Source: an uncultured Sporosarcina sp. (GTDB lineage: Bacteria; Bacillota; Bacilli; Bacillales_A; Planococcaceae). From it: 46,678 bases of DNA. The notes under the pieces are model-generated. The model was not told the DNA's origin. It saw nothing but the letters and a program-made list of their open reading frames with translations, and made no database searches. Below, one piece after another: positions 25,489 to 35,962 of the stretch. Each line of letters starts with the position of its first letter. The first letter of the stretch is position 1. The stretch covers positions 1-46,678 of the forward strand of contig CANSAF010000016.1 of the NCBI GenBank assembly GCA_947644645.1, read 5' to 3'. The position numbers were made by a program, and so were the translations under genes.

Positions 25489-26279
25489 AGCAAAGAATTA
25501 TTACCGCTGTCATAGCGGCCGCTTTTTTCATTCCACTTGTCATTATCGGAAGTTGGCCATTTACGCTTACTGTTTATTTATTGGCGTCAATTGGACTATT
25601 TGAATTGCTTAGAATGAGAGGGCTTCATTTATTTTCGGTGCCTGGGATTTTGACATGGATTGCATTGGCGATTTTATTATTGCCAACAGAACTTAGTGCG
25701 TCATTGGAAAATACGCTCGGCTATACAAAAGTGGAAATTACATTTGCAGTCGTATTATTGCTGCTTATTTATACGGTCATTGTAAAAAATCGTTACACAT
25801 TTGATCATGCCTCATTTTCAATTTTTGGTGCATTGTATGTAGGAATTGGTTTTTATTATTTAATTGAAACGAGACTTGCGGGTATTGAGTATGTGATTTA
25901 TGCGTTGCTCGTCATTTGGATGACAGATACGGGTGCTTATTTTGTTGGGCGTAAAATTGGTAAAAGAAAATTATGGCCCGAGATTTCACCGAATAAAACG
26001 ATTGAAGGATTTTTCGGTGGTATTGTATCAGCTGTTATTTTTGCGTGTTTATTTCAAATGATTTATCCGATTACTTCTTCTTATATGGTGTTAATCGGCG
26101 TAACAATTGTCGCATCCATTATTGGACAACTTGGTGATTTAGTGGAATCTGCATTGAAACGACATTATGATGTAAAAGATTCCGGTACGATTTTACCGGG
26201 ACATGGCGGTATTTTAGACCGTTTTGACAGTTTATTATTCGTATTACCATTACTGCATTTTTTACATTTTGTTGTTTAA
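25485..26279 (+). CDS. cdsA: Phosphatidate cytidylyltransferase
   Basis: CdsA forms CDP-diacylglycerol from CTP and phosphatidic acid, the branch point of phospholipid synthesis. The 264-residue membrane protein has about eight helices. The CDS signature is near the C-terminus, where KDSGTILPGHGGILDRFDSL carries the metal-binding Asp residues; SPNKTIEGFFGG precedes it. Translation starts at TTG 25485 overlapping the uppS stop. The family start MKQRI is preserved. Confidence 0.97.
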   Translation: MKQRIITAVIAAAFFIPLVIIGSWPFTLTVYLLASIGLFELLRMRGLHLFSVPGILTWIALAILLLPTELSASLENTLGYTKVEITFAVVLLLLIYTVIVKNRYTFDHASFSIFGALYVGIGFYYLIETRLAGIEYVIYALLVIWMTDTGAYFVGRKIGKRKLWPEISPNKTIEGFFGGIVSAVIFACLFQMIYPITSSYMVLIGVTIVASIIGQLGDLVESALKRHYDVKDSGTILPGHGGILDRFDSLLFVLPLLHFLHFVV

Positions 26280-26294
26280 AGAAAGGATAAAACG

Positions 26295-27443
26295 ATGAAA
26301 AAGAAAATTAGTTTATTGGGCGCGACAGGTTCTATTGGCGTGCAAACTTTAGATATACTTAAACGAAACCCAGAAGTTTTTGAACTCGTATCATTTTCAG
26401 CTGGGCGAAATATTCAACAAGTTGAAGAAATCGTACAAACATTTCAACCGAAGCTTGTGTCTGTCATTCTTAAAGAAGACGCAGAAAAATTACAAGTTGC
26501 ATTTCCAAACACGAAATTCGTTTTTGGTGCAGAAGGTTTAAAAGCTGTCGCAAGCCATGAAGACGCGGAAGTTTTAGTGAATGCGGTGATTGGGAGTGTT
26601 GGGCTTGAACCAACGCTAGAAGCGATCCGCCGCGGCATGACGATTGCGATTGCGAACAAAGAAACACTTGTAGCAGCTGGAGAAATTGTGATGGCGGAAG
26701 CGAAAAAATATAATGCACCGATTTTACCAGTAGACAGTGAACATTCGGCTTTATTCCAGTCGTTAAATGGTGAAAATCCAAAAGAAATTTCGAAGTTAAT
26801 TTTAACGGCTTCAGGTGGAAGTTTTAGACATTTAACGCGTGATGATTTAGCTGATGTAACAGTTGAACAAGCACTAGCTCATCCAAACTGGTCAATGGGG
26901 AATAAATTGACAATCGATTCGGCAACGATGATGAATAAAGGGCTTGAAGTGATTGAAGCACATCATCTGTTTAATATGCCTTATGATCAAATCGATGTGT
27001 TATTGCATAAGGAAAGTATTATTCATTCGATGGTTGAATTCCATGATACGAGTGTGATGGCGCAATTAGGTTCACCGGATATGCGTGTGCCGATTCAGTA
27101 TGCCTTGACATATCCGAATCGTATTCCGATGCAAAATGCGAATCGTCTTCGTTTGGAAGAAATTGCACAACTTCATTTTGAGAAGATGGATTTTGATCGT
27201 TTTAAAGCATTGGCACTTGCGTATGCGGCAGGAAGAGCAGGCGGTACAATGCCAACTGCGATGAATGCGGCGAATGAAGTAGCAGTTGGTTTGTTTATGG
27301 CGGGTAAAATCCCATTTTTACAAATTGATGAGCTTGTAGAAAAAGTGATGGACCAACATGAAATCATCACAAAACCAACGCTTGAAGCAATTTTAGCGGT
27401 AGACAAAGAAACGAGAATTCTTGTAGAAGCTATGGTAAAGTAA
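26295..27443 (+). CDS. dxr: 1-deoxy-D-xylulose 5-phosphate reductoisomerase
   Basis: DXR makes 2-C-methyl-D-erythritol 4-phosphate with NADPH, the committed step of the MEP isoprenoid route that feeds UppS. The 382 residues show the NADPH loop [27 protein letters not shown], the metal/substrate motif [17 protein letters not shown], the mobile loop [20 protein letters not shown], and [17 protein letters not shown]. All expected catalytic residues are there. A GAAAGGA site precedes the ATG. Confidence 0.98.
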   Translation: MKKKISLLGATGSIGVQTLDILKRNPEVFELVSFSAGRNIQQVEEIVQTFQPKLVSVILKEDAEKLQVAFPNTKFVFGAEGLKAVASHEDAEVLVNAVIGSVGLEPTLEAIRRGMTIAIANKETLVAAGEIVMAEAKKYNAPILPVDSEHSALFQSLNGENPKEISKLILTASGGSFRHLTRDDLADVTVEQALAHPNWSMGNKLTIDSATMMNKGLEVIEAHHLFNMPYDQIDVLLHKESIIHSMVEFHDTSVMAQLGSPDMRVPIQYALTYPNRIPMQNANRLRLEEIAQLHFEKMDFDRFKALALAYAAGRAGGTMPTAMNAANEVAVGLFMAGKIPFLQIDELVEKVMDQHEIITKPTLEAILAVDKETRILVEAMVK

Positions 27444-27555
27444 GAATTGAAAAGTGCTTTTCTGGAAAGTTAAATTTTGCGGGAAAGTATTCGAAGAAAA
27501 ACAGGAAGCGTTTAGTGATTTACTAAACAGCTATGGCCAGTAAAGGTGGTTATTT
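27444..27555. other. dxr-rasP gap with two small hairpins
   Basis: GAAAAG (27449-27454) pairs with CTTTTC (27457-27462), and GTTTAGT (27510-27516) pairs with ACTAAAC (27522-27528) inside a short AGC/GCT outer stem. TTCTGGAAAGTTA here also occurs in the polC upstream hairpin. No T-run is seen, so these may be decayed members of the two-tier hairpin family. Confidence 0.4.
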
Positions 27556-28818
27556 ATGGAGACCGTGCTTGCGTTTATCGTCGTATTCGGAACGCTTGTC
27601 TTTTTTCATGAGTTAGGACATTTTCTATTTGCGAAAAAAGCCGGGATTATGGTACGCGAGTTTGCAATCGGATTTGGTCCGAAGATTTTAGGCATTCAAA
27701 GAGGCGAAACGATTTATACAATTCGATTATTACCGCTTGGCGGATATGTTCGTATGGCGGGAGAAGATTTTGATAAAGTAGAATTACAACCAGGTTACCG
27801 TGTTGGCTTATATGTCAATGCTGCAGGTGAAGTGGAGAAATTGTATTTAAATCAAAATGTGTCAAACCCAGATGTATTATTTTTAGAGACGGAGAAATCT
27901 GATCTAGATAAAGAGTTGTTTATTGAAGGGTATAGTGATGACGGGGAACTTGTGCGTTATCCAATTGCAAGAAATGCAGTTATTGTTGAAAAAGGACAAG
28001 AACTTTTAATTGCGCCTTATGATCGTCAGTTTGAGTCAAAGCCACTCATGAGTCGTACGATGACAATTTTTGCAGGACCTTTATTTAACTTTATTTTATC
28101 ATTTTTTATTTTCTTGACAATTGGTTTAATTCAAGGTGTACCGACATATGAACCAATTATTTCTGAAGTGCAAGACAAAGGTCCGGCATTTGAAGCAGGG
28201 ATGCAGGACGGCGACTTAGTTAGAGAAGTTGAAGGAAGTCCAATTACTTCATGGCAAGAATTTGCAAAGGTAGTTCAAGAGCATCCTGAAGAAGAATTAT
28301 CATTTGTCGTTGAGCGTGGCGGGGAGCTTATTCCACTTCAAATTACGCCTTCTTTAATGGAAGAAGCTGGGCAAAAGTATGGGCAAGTGGGTGTCTATTA
28401 TACAAGTCCGACGGAAGATAATCCGTTAAAAGCAATTGCTTACGGAGCGGAGCGAACTTGGTGGTGGATGACAGAAATTCTTAGCTTACTCGGTCAGCTA
28501 ATTACAGGTAAGTTTTCAATCGATGCATTATCGGGACCGGTCGGAATCTATCAAGCGACTGGAGAAGTTGCAAAGTATGGCATTGTCAACTTAATGCATT
28601 GGGCGGCAATTTTAAGTGTAAACTTAGGGATTATGAATTTATTGCCACTACCAGCACTTGATGGTGGACGTTTATTATTCTTCTTATTTGAAGCAGTTCG
28701 TGGGAAGCCAGTCGATAAACAAAAAGAAGGTATGGTTCATTTTGTAGGAATTGTGCTTTTAATGGTTTTAATGATTGTCGTCACATGGAATGATATTCAA
28801 AGATTCTTTTTTAACTAA
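27556..28818 (+). CDS. rasP: Site-2 intramembrane protease RasP (RseP family)
   Basis: RasP is a zinc metalloprotease that cuts within the membrane. In B. subtilis it cleaves anti-sigma factor RsiW, FtsL and signal peptide remnants. The 420-residue protein has the zinc motif HELGH (His18, Glu19, His22) in the first helix. One PDZ domain at about 195-265 contains EAGMQDGDLVREVEGSPI. The NLLPLPALDGGRL motif supplies the third ligand near the C-terminus. Four membrane helices fit the family. GGTGG precedes the ATG. Confidence 0.97.
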   Translation: METVLAFIVVFGTLVFFHELGHFLFAKKAGIMVREFAIGFGPKILGIQRGETIYTIRLLPLGGYVRMAGEDFDKVELQPGYRVGLYVNAAGEVEKLYLNQNVSNPDVLFLETEKSDLDKELFIEGYSDDGELVRYPIARNAVIVEKGQELLIAPYDRQFESKPLMSRTMTIFAGPLFNFILSFFIFLTIGLIQGVPTYEPIISEVQDKGPAFEAGMQDGDLVREVEGSPITSWQEFAKVVQEHPEEELSFVVERGGELIPLQITPSLMEEAGQKYGQVGVYYTSPTEDNPLKAIAYGAERTWWWMTEILSLLGQLITGKFSIDALSGPVGIYQATGEVAKYGIVNLMHWAAILSVNLGIMNLLPLPALDGGRLLFFLFEAVRGKPVDKQKEGMVHFVGIVLLMVLMIVVTWNDIQRFFFN

Positions 28819-28880
28819 AGGTTTTGGAAAGCGAATTTTAAACCGGTAATGGATGATTTAAACAGCATGAACAAAAAAAC

Positions 28881-28936
28881 GGGGAGCGCTAGAAAAAGTC
28901 TAAACTTGGACTTTTTCTAGCAGCTCCATTTCGTTT
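28881..28936 (+). terminator. Two-tier hairpin before proS
   Basis: The inner stem is a perfect 12-bp pair, CTAGAAAAAGTC (28889-28900) with GACTTTTTCTAG (28909-28920). The outer stem is GGAGC (28883-28887) with GCTCC (28123 offset +800, that is 28923-28927). The following ATTTCGTTT is a weak T-tail, so termination may be partial. No T-box specifier or GGGTGG-type antiterminator motif is visible. Confidence 0.6.
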
Positions 28937-28953
28937 AAAAGGTGGGAAAATAT

Positions 28954-30657
28954 ATGAAACAATCACGAGCGTTTATACCGACAATGCGTGAAATCCCCGC
29001 AGATGTTGAAAAAAAATCACATCAGTTATTATTACGAGCGGGATTTTTGCGTCAACATACGAGTGGCATATATTCATATTTACCTTTTGGGTTAAAAGTG
29101 CTTAAAAAAATCGAAACAATTATTCGGGAAGAAATGGAAGCAATCGATGCTGTGGAAATGCGGAGCTCTATTTTACATAAAGAAGCGCTCGTTGAAACAT
29201 TTACGACAGATGAAAAAATAGATGCGCGCCTTATCCAAGTCGAGGACCGTAAGCATCGACAATATGTGATCGGTGCACTTCATAAAGAACTGATTACATC
29301 ATTGATCCAGGAAGAAGTGCATTCTTATAAACAATTACCTTTAATGCTTTATCAAATTGTGACATCGATTCAAGATGAGTTGCGCCCGCGTTTTGGCTTA
29401 ATTCAAAGTCGTGAATTTGTGAAACAAGAAGCCTATTCGTTTCATGATTCAAAAGAAGACTTACAAGAAAAATATGAGCAAATGAAAGAAGCATATAGCG
29501 CTATATTCAGTAGACTTCATTTAAAGCAATTTGCTGTTTCGTATGATGCGAAAGATTTACAATATGCACATCAATTTATCGCTCCAGCAGACGATGGGGA
29601 TGAGAGAATTGCTTATAGTCACATGGGAACTTATGCCGCACATATCGATGAAGCGGCGGTGAGCATTGAGTATGAAAAAACAGATGAAGCGCCGGAATTA
29701 TTGGAGAAAATCCATATAGTGTTTGAAGGCGAAGCGAAAGATATTGCGAAAGAACTGAAAATCCCCGCTGAAAAATGTATGCAAACATTTCTTTATGAAG
29801 TGGACGGGGAATTAGTTGCTGTGATTAATCGATGTGATTATCAAATTAGTGAGCAGAAATTGAAAAAGGCATTGAATGCTTCTCTTGTTCAATTGGTCGA
29901 GAATTCGGCGGTCGAGGCTCTACTAGCTTGTGATGTCCATTCAATTGGTCCAATTCAATTGCCAGTTGGTCTTAAGGTCATTGCAGATTATGCTGTTTCA
30001 TCGATTGTGAATGGTGTTTCTGGTGCCAATGAAAATGGTGTTTATTTTATCAATGTCAATCCAGAACGTGATTTTGCGGTGAATGAATATTTAGATTTGC
30101 GGCAAGCGTTAGAAGGAGATCCTGCACCAGACGGCATTGGGGAACTTCATTTTACAGAAGGTTTTGAAGTAGGGCGAATCGCTTCTTTAGGGACTTCTTA
30201 TAGTGAAGGTGGACAAGCGAGTTATATTGATGAGAATGGTGAAAAGAAACCGTTCGTGATGGGCGTTTATGAGTTGAATTTGTCACGTATTATGGCAATC
30301 CTTGCAGAACAATACCATGATGAATCGGGGCTTAAATGGCCTAAAAATTTAGCGCCATACGATATTCATCTTGTGCCAATCGATTTAAATGATGAACATC
30401 AATTTGAGTTTGCGACGAATCTTTATCATTTGCTTCAATCGTATCGGTTTGGTGTTTTATTTGACGATCGAGTTGAACGAGCGGGTGTGAAGTTTCAAGA
30501 TGCCGATTTAATCGGGTTGCCTGTTCGTATTACGATTGGCCAGAAAGCCAAAGAAGGTATTTTAGAAGTGAAGTTTCGAGATACTGGTGAGACCGTTGAA
30601 TGGCAAATTGGAGAAGTGACGGAGAAATTACAAGCTTATTTTACGATGCATGAATAA
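28954..30657 (+). CDS. proS: Prolyl-tRNA synthetase-like protein with degenerate active sites
   Basis: The 567-residue product aligns end to end with bacterial ProRS (FIPTMREIPADVEKKSHQLL start, YbaK-like insertion at about 255-375, C-terminal anticodon-binding domain) and sits at the usual proS locus. The catalytic signatures are changed, however. Motif 1 has lost its Pro (EMRSSIL). GATHEE has become GALHKE (residues 107-112). Motif 2 FRDE has become IQDE, with Gln140 for the Arg. Motif 3 CYGIG has become VYELN (438-442). The insertion-domain editing Lys is Gln277, and GHIF is GRIA. The frame is intact and codon use is ordinary. I infer a non-canonical or inactive synthetase, with a real ProRS elsewhere. 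Start ATG 28954 follows GGTGGG; GTG 28942 is less likely. Confidence 0.85.
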   Translation: MKQSRAFIPTMREIPADVEKKSHQLLLRAGFLRQHTSGIYSYLPFGLKVLKKIETIIREEMEAIDAVEMRSSILHKEALVETFTTDEKIDARLIQVEDRKHRQYVIGALHKELITSLIQEEVHSYKQLPLMLYQIVTSIQDELRPRFGLIQSREFVKQEAYSFHDSKEDLQEKYEQMKEAYSAIFSRLHLKQFAVSYDAKDLQYAHQFIAPADDGDERIAYSHMGTYAAHIDEAAVSIEYEKTDEAPELLEKIHIVFEGEAKDIAKELKIPAEKCMQTFLYEVDGELVAVINRCDYQISEQKLKKALNASLVQLVENSAVEALLACDVHSIGPIQLPVGLKVIADYAVSSIVNGVSGANENGVYFINVNPERDFAVNEYLDLRQALEGDPAPDGIGELHFTEGFEVGRIASLGTSYSEGGQASYIDENGEKKPFVMGVYELNLSRIMAILAEQYHDESGLKWPKNLAPYDIHLVPIDLNDEHQFEFATNLYHLLQSYRFGVLFDDRVERAGVKFQDADLIGLPVRITIGQKAKEGILEVKFRDTGETVEWQIGEVTEKLQAYFTMHE

Positions 30658-30740
30658 AATTTGTGTTCTTTGAGGTGACGTTGTATTTGGGAAAGCCCAA
30701 AAGAAAACCAGCGACCTGTCAAGAATGCTAAATGAAATGG

Positions 30741-30792
30741 GGGAGTGTTCTGGAAAGTTATGGTAAAGACTTTTCAGTTAGCTTCCTTTTTT
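30741..30792 (+). terminator. Two-tier hairpin terminator between proS and polC
   Basis: Inner stem CTGGAAAGT (30750-30758) with ACTTTTCAG (30769-30777), one wobble. Outer stem GGGAG (30741-30745) with CTTCC (30782-30786). A T6 run follows. About 80 nt before it lies a small TTTGGG-AAAG-CCCAAA hairpin (about 30687). Confidence 0.7.
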
Positions 30793-30817
30793 CGCTAAAA
30801 ATGAAGGAGGAATCTAA

Positions 30818-33800
30818 ATGGATGAGCAACAAGATGACAAGATGAAACTCCATCTTTTATTGCAACAAATTGAAATGACAGACGACGAGTATGTCCGTCA
30901 TTTTGAAAATGCTTTATTAGAACGTGTCAGTATTCACCGGAAGTCGCGTGTTTGGCAATTTAACATACGCTTAGAAAAATTATTGCCCGTTGACGTCTAT
31001 ACGATATTTAGTCAACGCGTTCGGCAATCTTTTGCGTCAATTGCGACAGTGCGATTCAATATGAGTTGTCAAAACCCGGTCATTGATGAATCATTGGTCA
31101 TTGGCTATTGGCCATTTATTGTTGACGAATTAAAAGAAATGTCTCCGCCGATTCGTGAGCGTTTGACGAGTCAGCAACCGACTGTGACGGGTGGGAAATT
31201 GACATTAGTTTGTATGAATGAAATGGAATTCCAAACGATGAAATCAAAGTATGCACCGCTTATTTCAGATGCATTTGAATCATTTGGTTTTCCAAGACTC
31301 GCAGTGGAGTTCCAGTTAACGGATAACTTAAGTGAAGCTGCAGAAGCCCAGAGACGCTTTTTAGAAGAGCGTCAAGCGGAAGAAGAAGCGATTGGTCGAA
31401 AAGCATTGGAAGACTTGCAGAAGCGTGAAGAAAGCCGTAAAGAACAAGGAGATATGCCGTCGGGTCCATTCCAATACGGAACACCAATTAAACATGATGA
31501 GCCGTTAATGGATATTAAAGAAATTCAAGACGAAGAACGCAGCGTTGTCATTGAAGGGTATGTATTCGATGCGGAAGTAAGAGAACTCCGTAGTGGTCGT
31601 TCACTCTTAACGATTAAAATTACCGATTACACAGATTCAATTATTGTGAAAATGTTCTCACGGAATGAAGAAGACGGAAAGTATATGGCTACGCTTAAGA
31701 AAGGTGCTTGGGTACGTGCACGTGGAGGCGTTCAAAATGATTCGTTTGTGCGTGATTTAATCATGATGGCCCAATCAATTACTGAAATCAATCCCGTCAT
31801 TAGACGTGATACAGCGTCTGAAGATCGTAAACGTGTAGAACTACATGCGCATACGATGATGAGCCAAATGGATGCGGTTGTATCGGCATCTGCACTTGTT
31901 GAACAAGCAGCGAAATGGGGCCATCCTGCAGTGGCAATTACAGATCACGGGAATGTTCAAGCATTTCCAGAAGCTTATTCTGCGGGGAAGAAAAATGGCA
32001 TTAAAGTATTATTCGGGATGGAAGCGAATTTAGTCGATGATGGTGTGCCGATCGCATACGGTGAAACAGAAGAGCTATTAGATGACGCAACTTATATCGT
32101 CTTTGACGTAGAGACGACAGGCTTATCGGCAGTTTATAATACGATTATTGAACTTGCCGCGGTGAAAATAAAAAACGGCGAAGTCATTGATACATTCGAA
32201 AGTTTTGCCAATCCGCATGAGCCAATTTCAGCGCTTATTACCAACTTAACGGGTATTACAGACGATATGGTAAAAGATGCACCAAATGTCGATGAAGTTG
32301 TGAAGAAGTATTATGAGTGGATCGGGGAAGGCAGTATTCTTGTTGCGCATAATGCGGCGTTTGATATGGGCTTCTTATATGAAGCTTATAAAAAAGCGGG
32401 CATCCCGAGTATTGTTTATCCGGTTATTGATACGCTTGAACTTGCACGTTTCTTACATCCGGAACTTGGGAATCACCGTTTGAATACGTTAGCCAAAAAA
32501 TACAATATTGAATTGACGCAGCATCACCGTGCCATTTATGATGCGGAAGCGACAGGACATTTGTTCTTGAAATTACTAGAAGGTGCGAAAACTGAAGGCA
32601 TTTCTTATTTAGCTGATTTTAATGAACATATTGGTGAAGGAGATTCCTTTAAACGGGCTAGACCATCCCATTGTACAATTATCGCAACGGATGATATCGG
32701 GATTAAAAATTTATATAAACTCGTTTCTTATTCACATATGGATTATTTTTACAGAGTTCCTCGAATTCCACGTTCATTATTAACGAAGTATCGACAAGGC
32801 TTAATTATCGGGTCGGGTTGTTCGAATGGTGAAGTGTTTGAAGGGCTTATGCAAAAAGCACCTGAAGAAGTAGAGGAAATTGCGAGGTTTTATGATTATA
32901 TTGAAATTCATCCGAAGGCAGTCTATTCTCATTTAATCGATATGGAACTGATTCGTGATGAATGGAATATGGAAGATATTATGCGCAAACTCATTAAACT
33001 AGGGAAAAAAGTCGGGATTCCTGTTTGTGCAACCGGAAATGTTCATTATATCAATGAGACAGATGCGACATTTAGAGAAGTATTGGTTCGTTCACAAGGC
33101 GGGGCGAATCCTTTAAATCGTCATTCTTTACCAGCTGTACATTTTAGGACAACTAATGAGATGTTAAAAGAGTTTTCGTTTTTAGGTGAGGCGATTGCGG
33201 AAGAGATTGTCATTGATAATCCACAAAAAATTGTAGATCTTGTCGGTGAAGTGAAGCCGATTAAAGATGATTTATATACACCTGAGATTGAAGGTGCGGA
33301 AGAGGAAGTAAAAGATTTAACGTATTCAATGGCGCATAAAATTTACGGTGAGGAATTGCCGAAAGTTGTGACAGATCGTGTTGAAAAAGAATTGAAGTCG
33401 ATTATTGGTCACGGATTTTCGGTAATTTACTTAATTTCACATAAATTGGTGAAAAGGTCATTGGATGACGGTTATCTTGTTGGATCACGTGGTTCGGTCG
33501 GTTCATCTCTTGTTGCAACCATGATGGAAATTACAGAAGTAAATCCATTACCGCCACATTATGTATGCCCAACTTGTAAAAAAGCCGAGTTCTTCGATGA
33601 TGGTTCGGTGAGTTCGGGTTATGATTTACCGGATAAAAATTGTGCAGATTGCGATGTTCCATATAAAAAAGACGGACAAGATATCCCTTTCGAAACCTTC
33701 CTCGGATTCGAAGGAGACAAGGTACCCGACATCGATTTGAATTTCAGTGGTGATTATCAAGCGAAGGCGCATGATTATACGAAGGATTTATTTGGTGAGG

Positions 33801-35146
33801 ATTACGTTTACCGTGCAGGGACGATTGGTACGGTGGCGGAACGAACTGCTTATGGTTATGTTCGTGGTTATATGAATGATAATGGCGTTCATTTCCGCGG
33901 TGCAGAAATTGACCGACTTGTGATTGGGTGTTCAGGCGTAAAAAGAAGTACAGGACAGCACCCTGGGGGAATTATTGTTGTGCCAGATTCGAAAGATATT
34001 TTCGACTTTACACCGATTCAATTCCCAGCTAATGACTTAAGTTCGCCGTGGAAAACAACACATTTTGATTTCCATTCAATAGAAGATAATTTATTGAAAC
34101 TCGATATTTTAGGACATGATGATCCGACAATGATTAAAATGTTGGAAGATTTATCAGGCATTGATCCGCTAACGATTCCACCAGATGATGAAGGTGTTAT
34201 GAAATTATTTAGTGGAACTGAATCACTTGGTGTTACACCCGAACAAATCGGATGTAAAACCGGTACATTAGGTGTTCCGGAGTTTGGAACCCGATTTGTT
34301 CGTCAAATGTTGGAAGAAACGAAACCGAAAACATTTTCCGAGCTAGTTCAAATTTCTGGACTGTCTCACGGTACGGACGTATGGCTTGGGAACGCACAAG
34401 AATTAATTAAAAATAAAACATGTGTGTTATCTGACGTAATCGGTTGTCGAGATGATATTATGGTTTATTTAATTTACCAAGGATTAAAACCAGCAACAGC
34501 TTTCAGTATTATGGAATCGGTTCGTAAAGGTCGCGGTTTATCGCCAGAATTTGAAGAAGCGATGCGTGCGGAAAATGTACCGAATTGGTATATCGAATCA
34601 TGTAAAAAGATTAAATACATGTTCCCGAAAGCCCATGCTGCGGCTTATGTATTAATGGCATTAAGGATTGCATACTTTAAAGTGCATCATCCAATCCTTT
34701 ATTATTCTGCATACTTTACGGTTCGTGCGGCAGATCATGATTTACTGACGATGACGAAAGGTGCGGCATCGATTCGATCGAAAATCCAGGAAATCGATGC
34801 AAAAGGATTAGAAGCATCGCCGAAAGAGAAAAACTTATTAACGGTTTTAGAAATTTCTTTAGAAATGGTCGAGCGTGGATTTACGATGGCTAAGCCTGAT
34901 TTGTATAAATCAGATGCAACGACGTTTATTATTGACGGGGACCAATTAATTCCACCGTTTAATGCGATTCCTTCGCTTGGAACGAACGTCGCATTATCGA
35001 TTGTAGAAGCGCGAAAAGATGGTGAGTTTTTATCTAAAGAAGATCTGCAGCAAAGAGGGCGCGTTTCAAAAACAGTGATTGAATATATGGATGACCTTGG
35101 CTGTTTAGAAGGAATGCCAGAAGCGAACCAGCTGTCATTGTTTTAG
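30818..35146 (+). CDS. polC: DNA polymerase III alpha subunit PolC
   Basis: PolC is the main replicative polymerase of low-GC Gram-positives, with built-in 3'-5' proofreading. The 1442 residues contain, in order, an N-terminal domain, an OB fold (about 235-325), a PHP domain ([15 protein letters not shown]) interrupted by a DEDD exonuclease (FDVETTG at about 430, [20 protein letters not shown]), a Cys-rich zinc site ([10 protein letters not shown] and CADC) and the polymerase core. The core has catalytic [11 protein letters not shown] near 970. The [20 protein letters not shown] and [14 protein letters not shown] stretches follow. All catalytic acids appear intact, which contrasts with the gene before it. 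GGAGGA precedes the ATG. Confidence 0.99.
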   Translation: MDEQQDDKMKLHLLLQQIEMTDDEYVRHFENALLERVSIHRKSRVWQFNIRLEKLLPVDVYTIFSQRVRQSFASIATVRFNMSCQNPVIDESLVIGYWPFIVDELKEMSPPIRERLTSQQPTVTGGKLTLVCMNEMEFQTMKSKYAPLISDAFESFGFPRLAVEFQLTDNLSEAAEAQRRFLEERQAEEEAIGRKALEDLQKREESRKEQGDMPSGPFQYGTPIKHDEPLMDIKEIQDEERSVVIEGYVFDAEVRELRSGRSLLTIKITDYTDSIIVKMFSRNEEDGKYMATLKKGAWVRARGGVQNDSFVRDLIMMAQSITEINPVIRRDTASEDRKRVELHAHTMMSQMDAVVSASALVEQAAKWGHPAVAITDHGNVQAFPEAYSAGKKNGIKVLFGMEANLVDDGVPIAYGETEELLDDATYIVFDVETTGLSAVYNTIIELAAVKIKNGEVIDTFESFANPHEPISALITNLTGITDDMVKDAPNVDEVVKKYYEWIGEGSILVAHNAAFDMGFLYEAYKKAGIPSIVYPVIDTLELARFLHPELGNHRLNTLAKKYNIELTQHHRAIYDAEATGHLFLKLLEGAKTEGISYLADFNEHIGEGDSFKRARPSHCTIIATDDIGIKNLYKLVSYSHMDYFYRVPRIPRSLLTKYRQGLIIGSGCSNGEVFEGLMQKAPEEVEEIARFYDYIEIHPKAVYSHLIDMELIRDEWNMEDIMRKLIKLGKKVGIPVCATGNVHYINETDATFREVLVRSQGGANPLNRHSLPAVHFRTTNEMLKEFSFLGEAIAEEIVIDNPQKIVDLVGEVKPIKDDLYTPEIEGAEEEVKDLTYSMAHKIYGEELPKVVTDRVEKELKSIIGHGFSVIYLISHKLVKRSLDDGYLVGSRGSVGSSLVATMMEITEVNPLPPHYVCPTCKKAEFFDDGSVSSGYDLPDKNCADCDVPYKKDGQDIPFETFLGFEGDKVPDIDLNFSGDYQAKAHDYTKDLFGEDYVYRAGTIGTVAERTAYGYVRGYMNDNGVHFRGAEIDRLVIGCSGVKRSTGQHPGGIIVVPDSKDIFDFTPIQFPANDLSSPWKTTHFDFHSIEDNLLKLDILGHDDPTMIKMLEDLSGIDPLTIPPDDEGVMKLFSGTESLGVTPEQIGCKTGTLGVPEFGTRFVRQMLEETKPKTFSELVQISGLSHGTDVWLGNAQELIKNKTCVLSDVIGCRDDIMVYLIYQGLKPATAFSIMESVRKGRGLSPEFEEAMRAENVPNWYIESCKKIKYMFPKAHAAAYVLMALRIAYFKVHHPILYYSAYFTVRAADHDLLTMTKGAASIRSKIQEIDAKGLEASPKEKNLLTVLEISLEMVERGFTMAKPDLYKSDATTFIIDGDQLIPPFNAIPSLGTNVALSIVEARKDGEFLSKEDLQQRGRVSKTVIEYMDDLGCLEGMPEANQLSLF

Positions 35147-35266
35147 TGTTTAATCAATCAAAAATGTTTTTCAGGAAGAAACGTGAATGCTGAACACAGC
35201 CATAAAAATGGAAGAAATTATCCAGTGTGACAGCGCGTTTTTCCCGTCATTGTTGGTGCGATTGAT

Positions 35267-35295
35267 TTGCATACAGGTTTTACCTATGATATGAT
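35267..35295 (+). promoter_or_regulatory. Sigma-A promoter of the rimP-nusA-infB operon
   Basis: TTGCAT (35267-35272), 17 nt spacer, TATGAT (35290-35295) preceded by TGA, an extended -10. The predicted start near 35302 is about 160 nt before rimP. This is among the best promoter matches in the window. Confidence 0.75.
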
Positions 35296-35323
35296 TAAAT
35301 CAACTTTTGTAATAAGTCTTGCG

Positions 35324-35355
35324 AAAAGAGTGGGATTTCCCGCTCTTTTCTGTTG
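35324..35355 (+). terminator. Terminator-like hairpin in the rimP leader
   Basis: AAAAGAGTGGG pairs with CCCGCTCTTTT across an ATTT loop (about 35324-35349), with one T-G wobble. CTGTTGTTCT follows, a broken T-run. It begins about 20 nt after the predicted start of transcription, so it could be an attenuator rather than the end of polC. Confidence 0.6.
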
Positions 35356-35464
35356 TTCTAAAAGAAAATGAGCATTAAATAGGTATTAATTGTAAAAAGT
35401 GAGATCAGCACATAAGTAGTTTAAATGATGTTAAAAATAGGATGAAATGATTGGGAGGGATAAA

Positions 35465-35941
35465 ATGACACAAGTAATAGACGTTGTCGAACAACTTGTT
35501 CAACCAATTGTCGATGATTTATCATTGGAGTTAGTTGATGTAGAGTTTGTGAAAGAAGGTAGTGATTGGTTTTTACGCGTTTATGTAGATACACCTGAGG
35601 GAAATATTGATATTGACCAATGTGCATTAGTGAGCGAGCGGTTGAGTGAAGAATTAGACCGAGTAGACCCAATCGAACAAAATTATTTTTTAGAAGTTTC
35701 TTCCCCAGGAGCTGAAAGGCCTTTAAAGAAAGAGCAAGATTTTGAAAAAGCAATTGGCGAATATGTATTTATTAAAACATATGCACCAATTGATGGGATG
35801 AAGGAATTTGAAGGCTATTTGCGTTCGTATAGTGAAGAGGGCGCAGAAGTGGAAGTACGTATTAAAACAAGAACTGTGACAGTATTAATAGACAAGAAAA
35901 AAATTGCGTTTGCACGATTAGCAATTGACTTTTCCGCGTAA
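35465..35941 (+). CDS. rimP: Ribosome maturation factor RimP
   Basis: RimP assists 30S subunit maturation. The 158-residue protein has the N-terminal alpha/beta domain (LELVDVEFVKEGSDWFLRVY, then DIDQCALVSERLSEELD) and the LEVSSPGAERPL motif. A C-terminal SH3-like domain ends it. ATG 35465 follows GGGAGGGA; an in-frame ATG at 35447 lies before that ribosome binding site. It is first in the nusA-infB cluster, as in most bacteria. Confidence 0.97.
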   Translation: MTQVIDVVEQLVQPIVDDLSLELVDVEFVKEGSDWFLRVYVDTPEGNIDIDQCALVSERLSEELDRVDPIEQNYFLEVSSPGAERPLKKEQDFEKAIGEYVFIKTYAPIDGMKEFEGYLRSYSEEGAEVEVRIKTRTVTVLIDKKKIAFARLAIDFSA

Positions 35942-35962
35942 AGAATAATAGGAGTGATGACT

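Larger units (their letters stand above)
35147..35464. other. polC-rimP intergenic region (318 nt)
   Basis: The first 110 nt hold nothing I recognise. A strong promoter lies at 35267-35295 and a terminator-like hairpin at 35324-35349. About 100 nt of AT-rich leader lead to the rimP ribosome binding site GGGAGGGA (35452-35459). Confidence 0.6.

Noticed and set aside
28819-28953. T-box leader before proS
   Set aside because: No GGGTGG/ACC antiterminator motif, AG-bulge or Pro specifier loop; the hairpin fits the two-tier terminator design.
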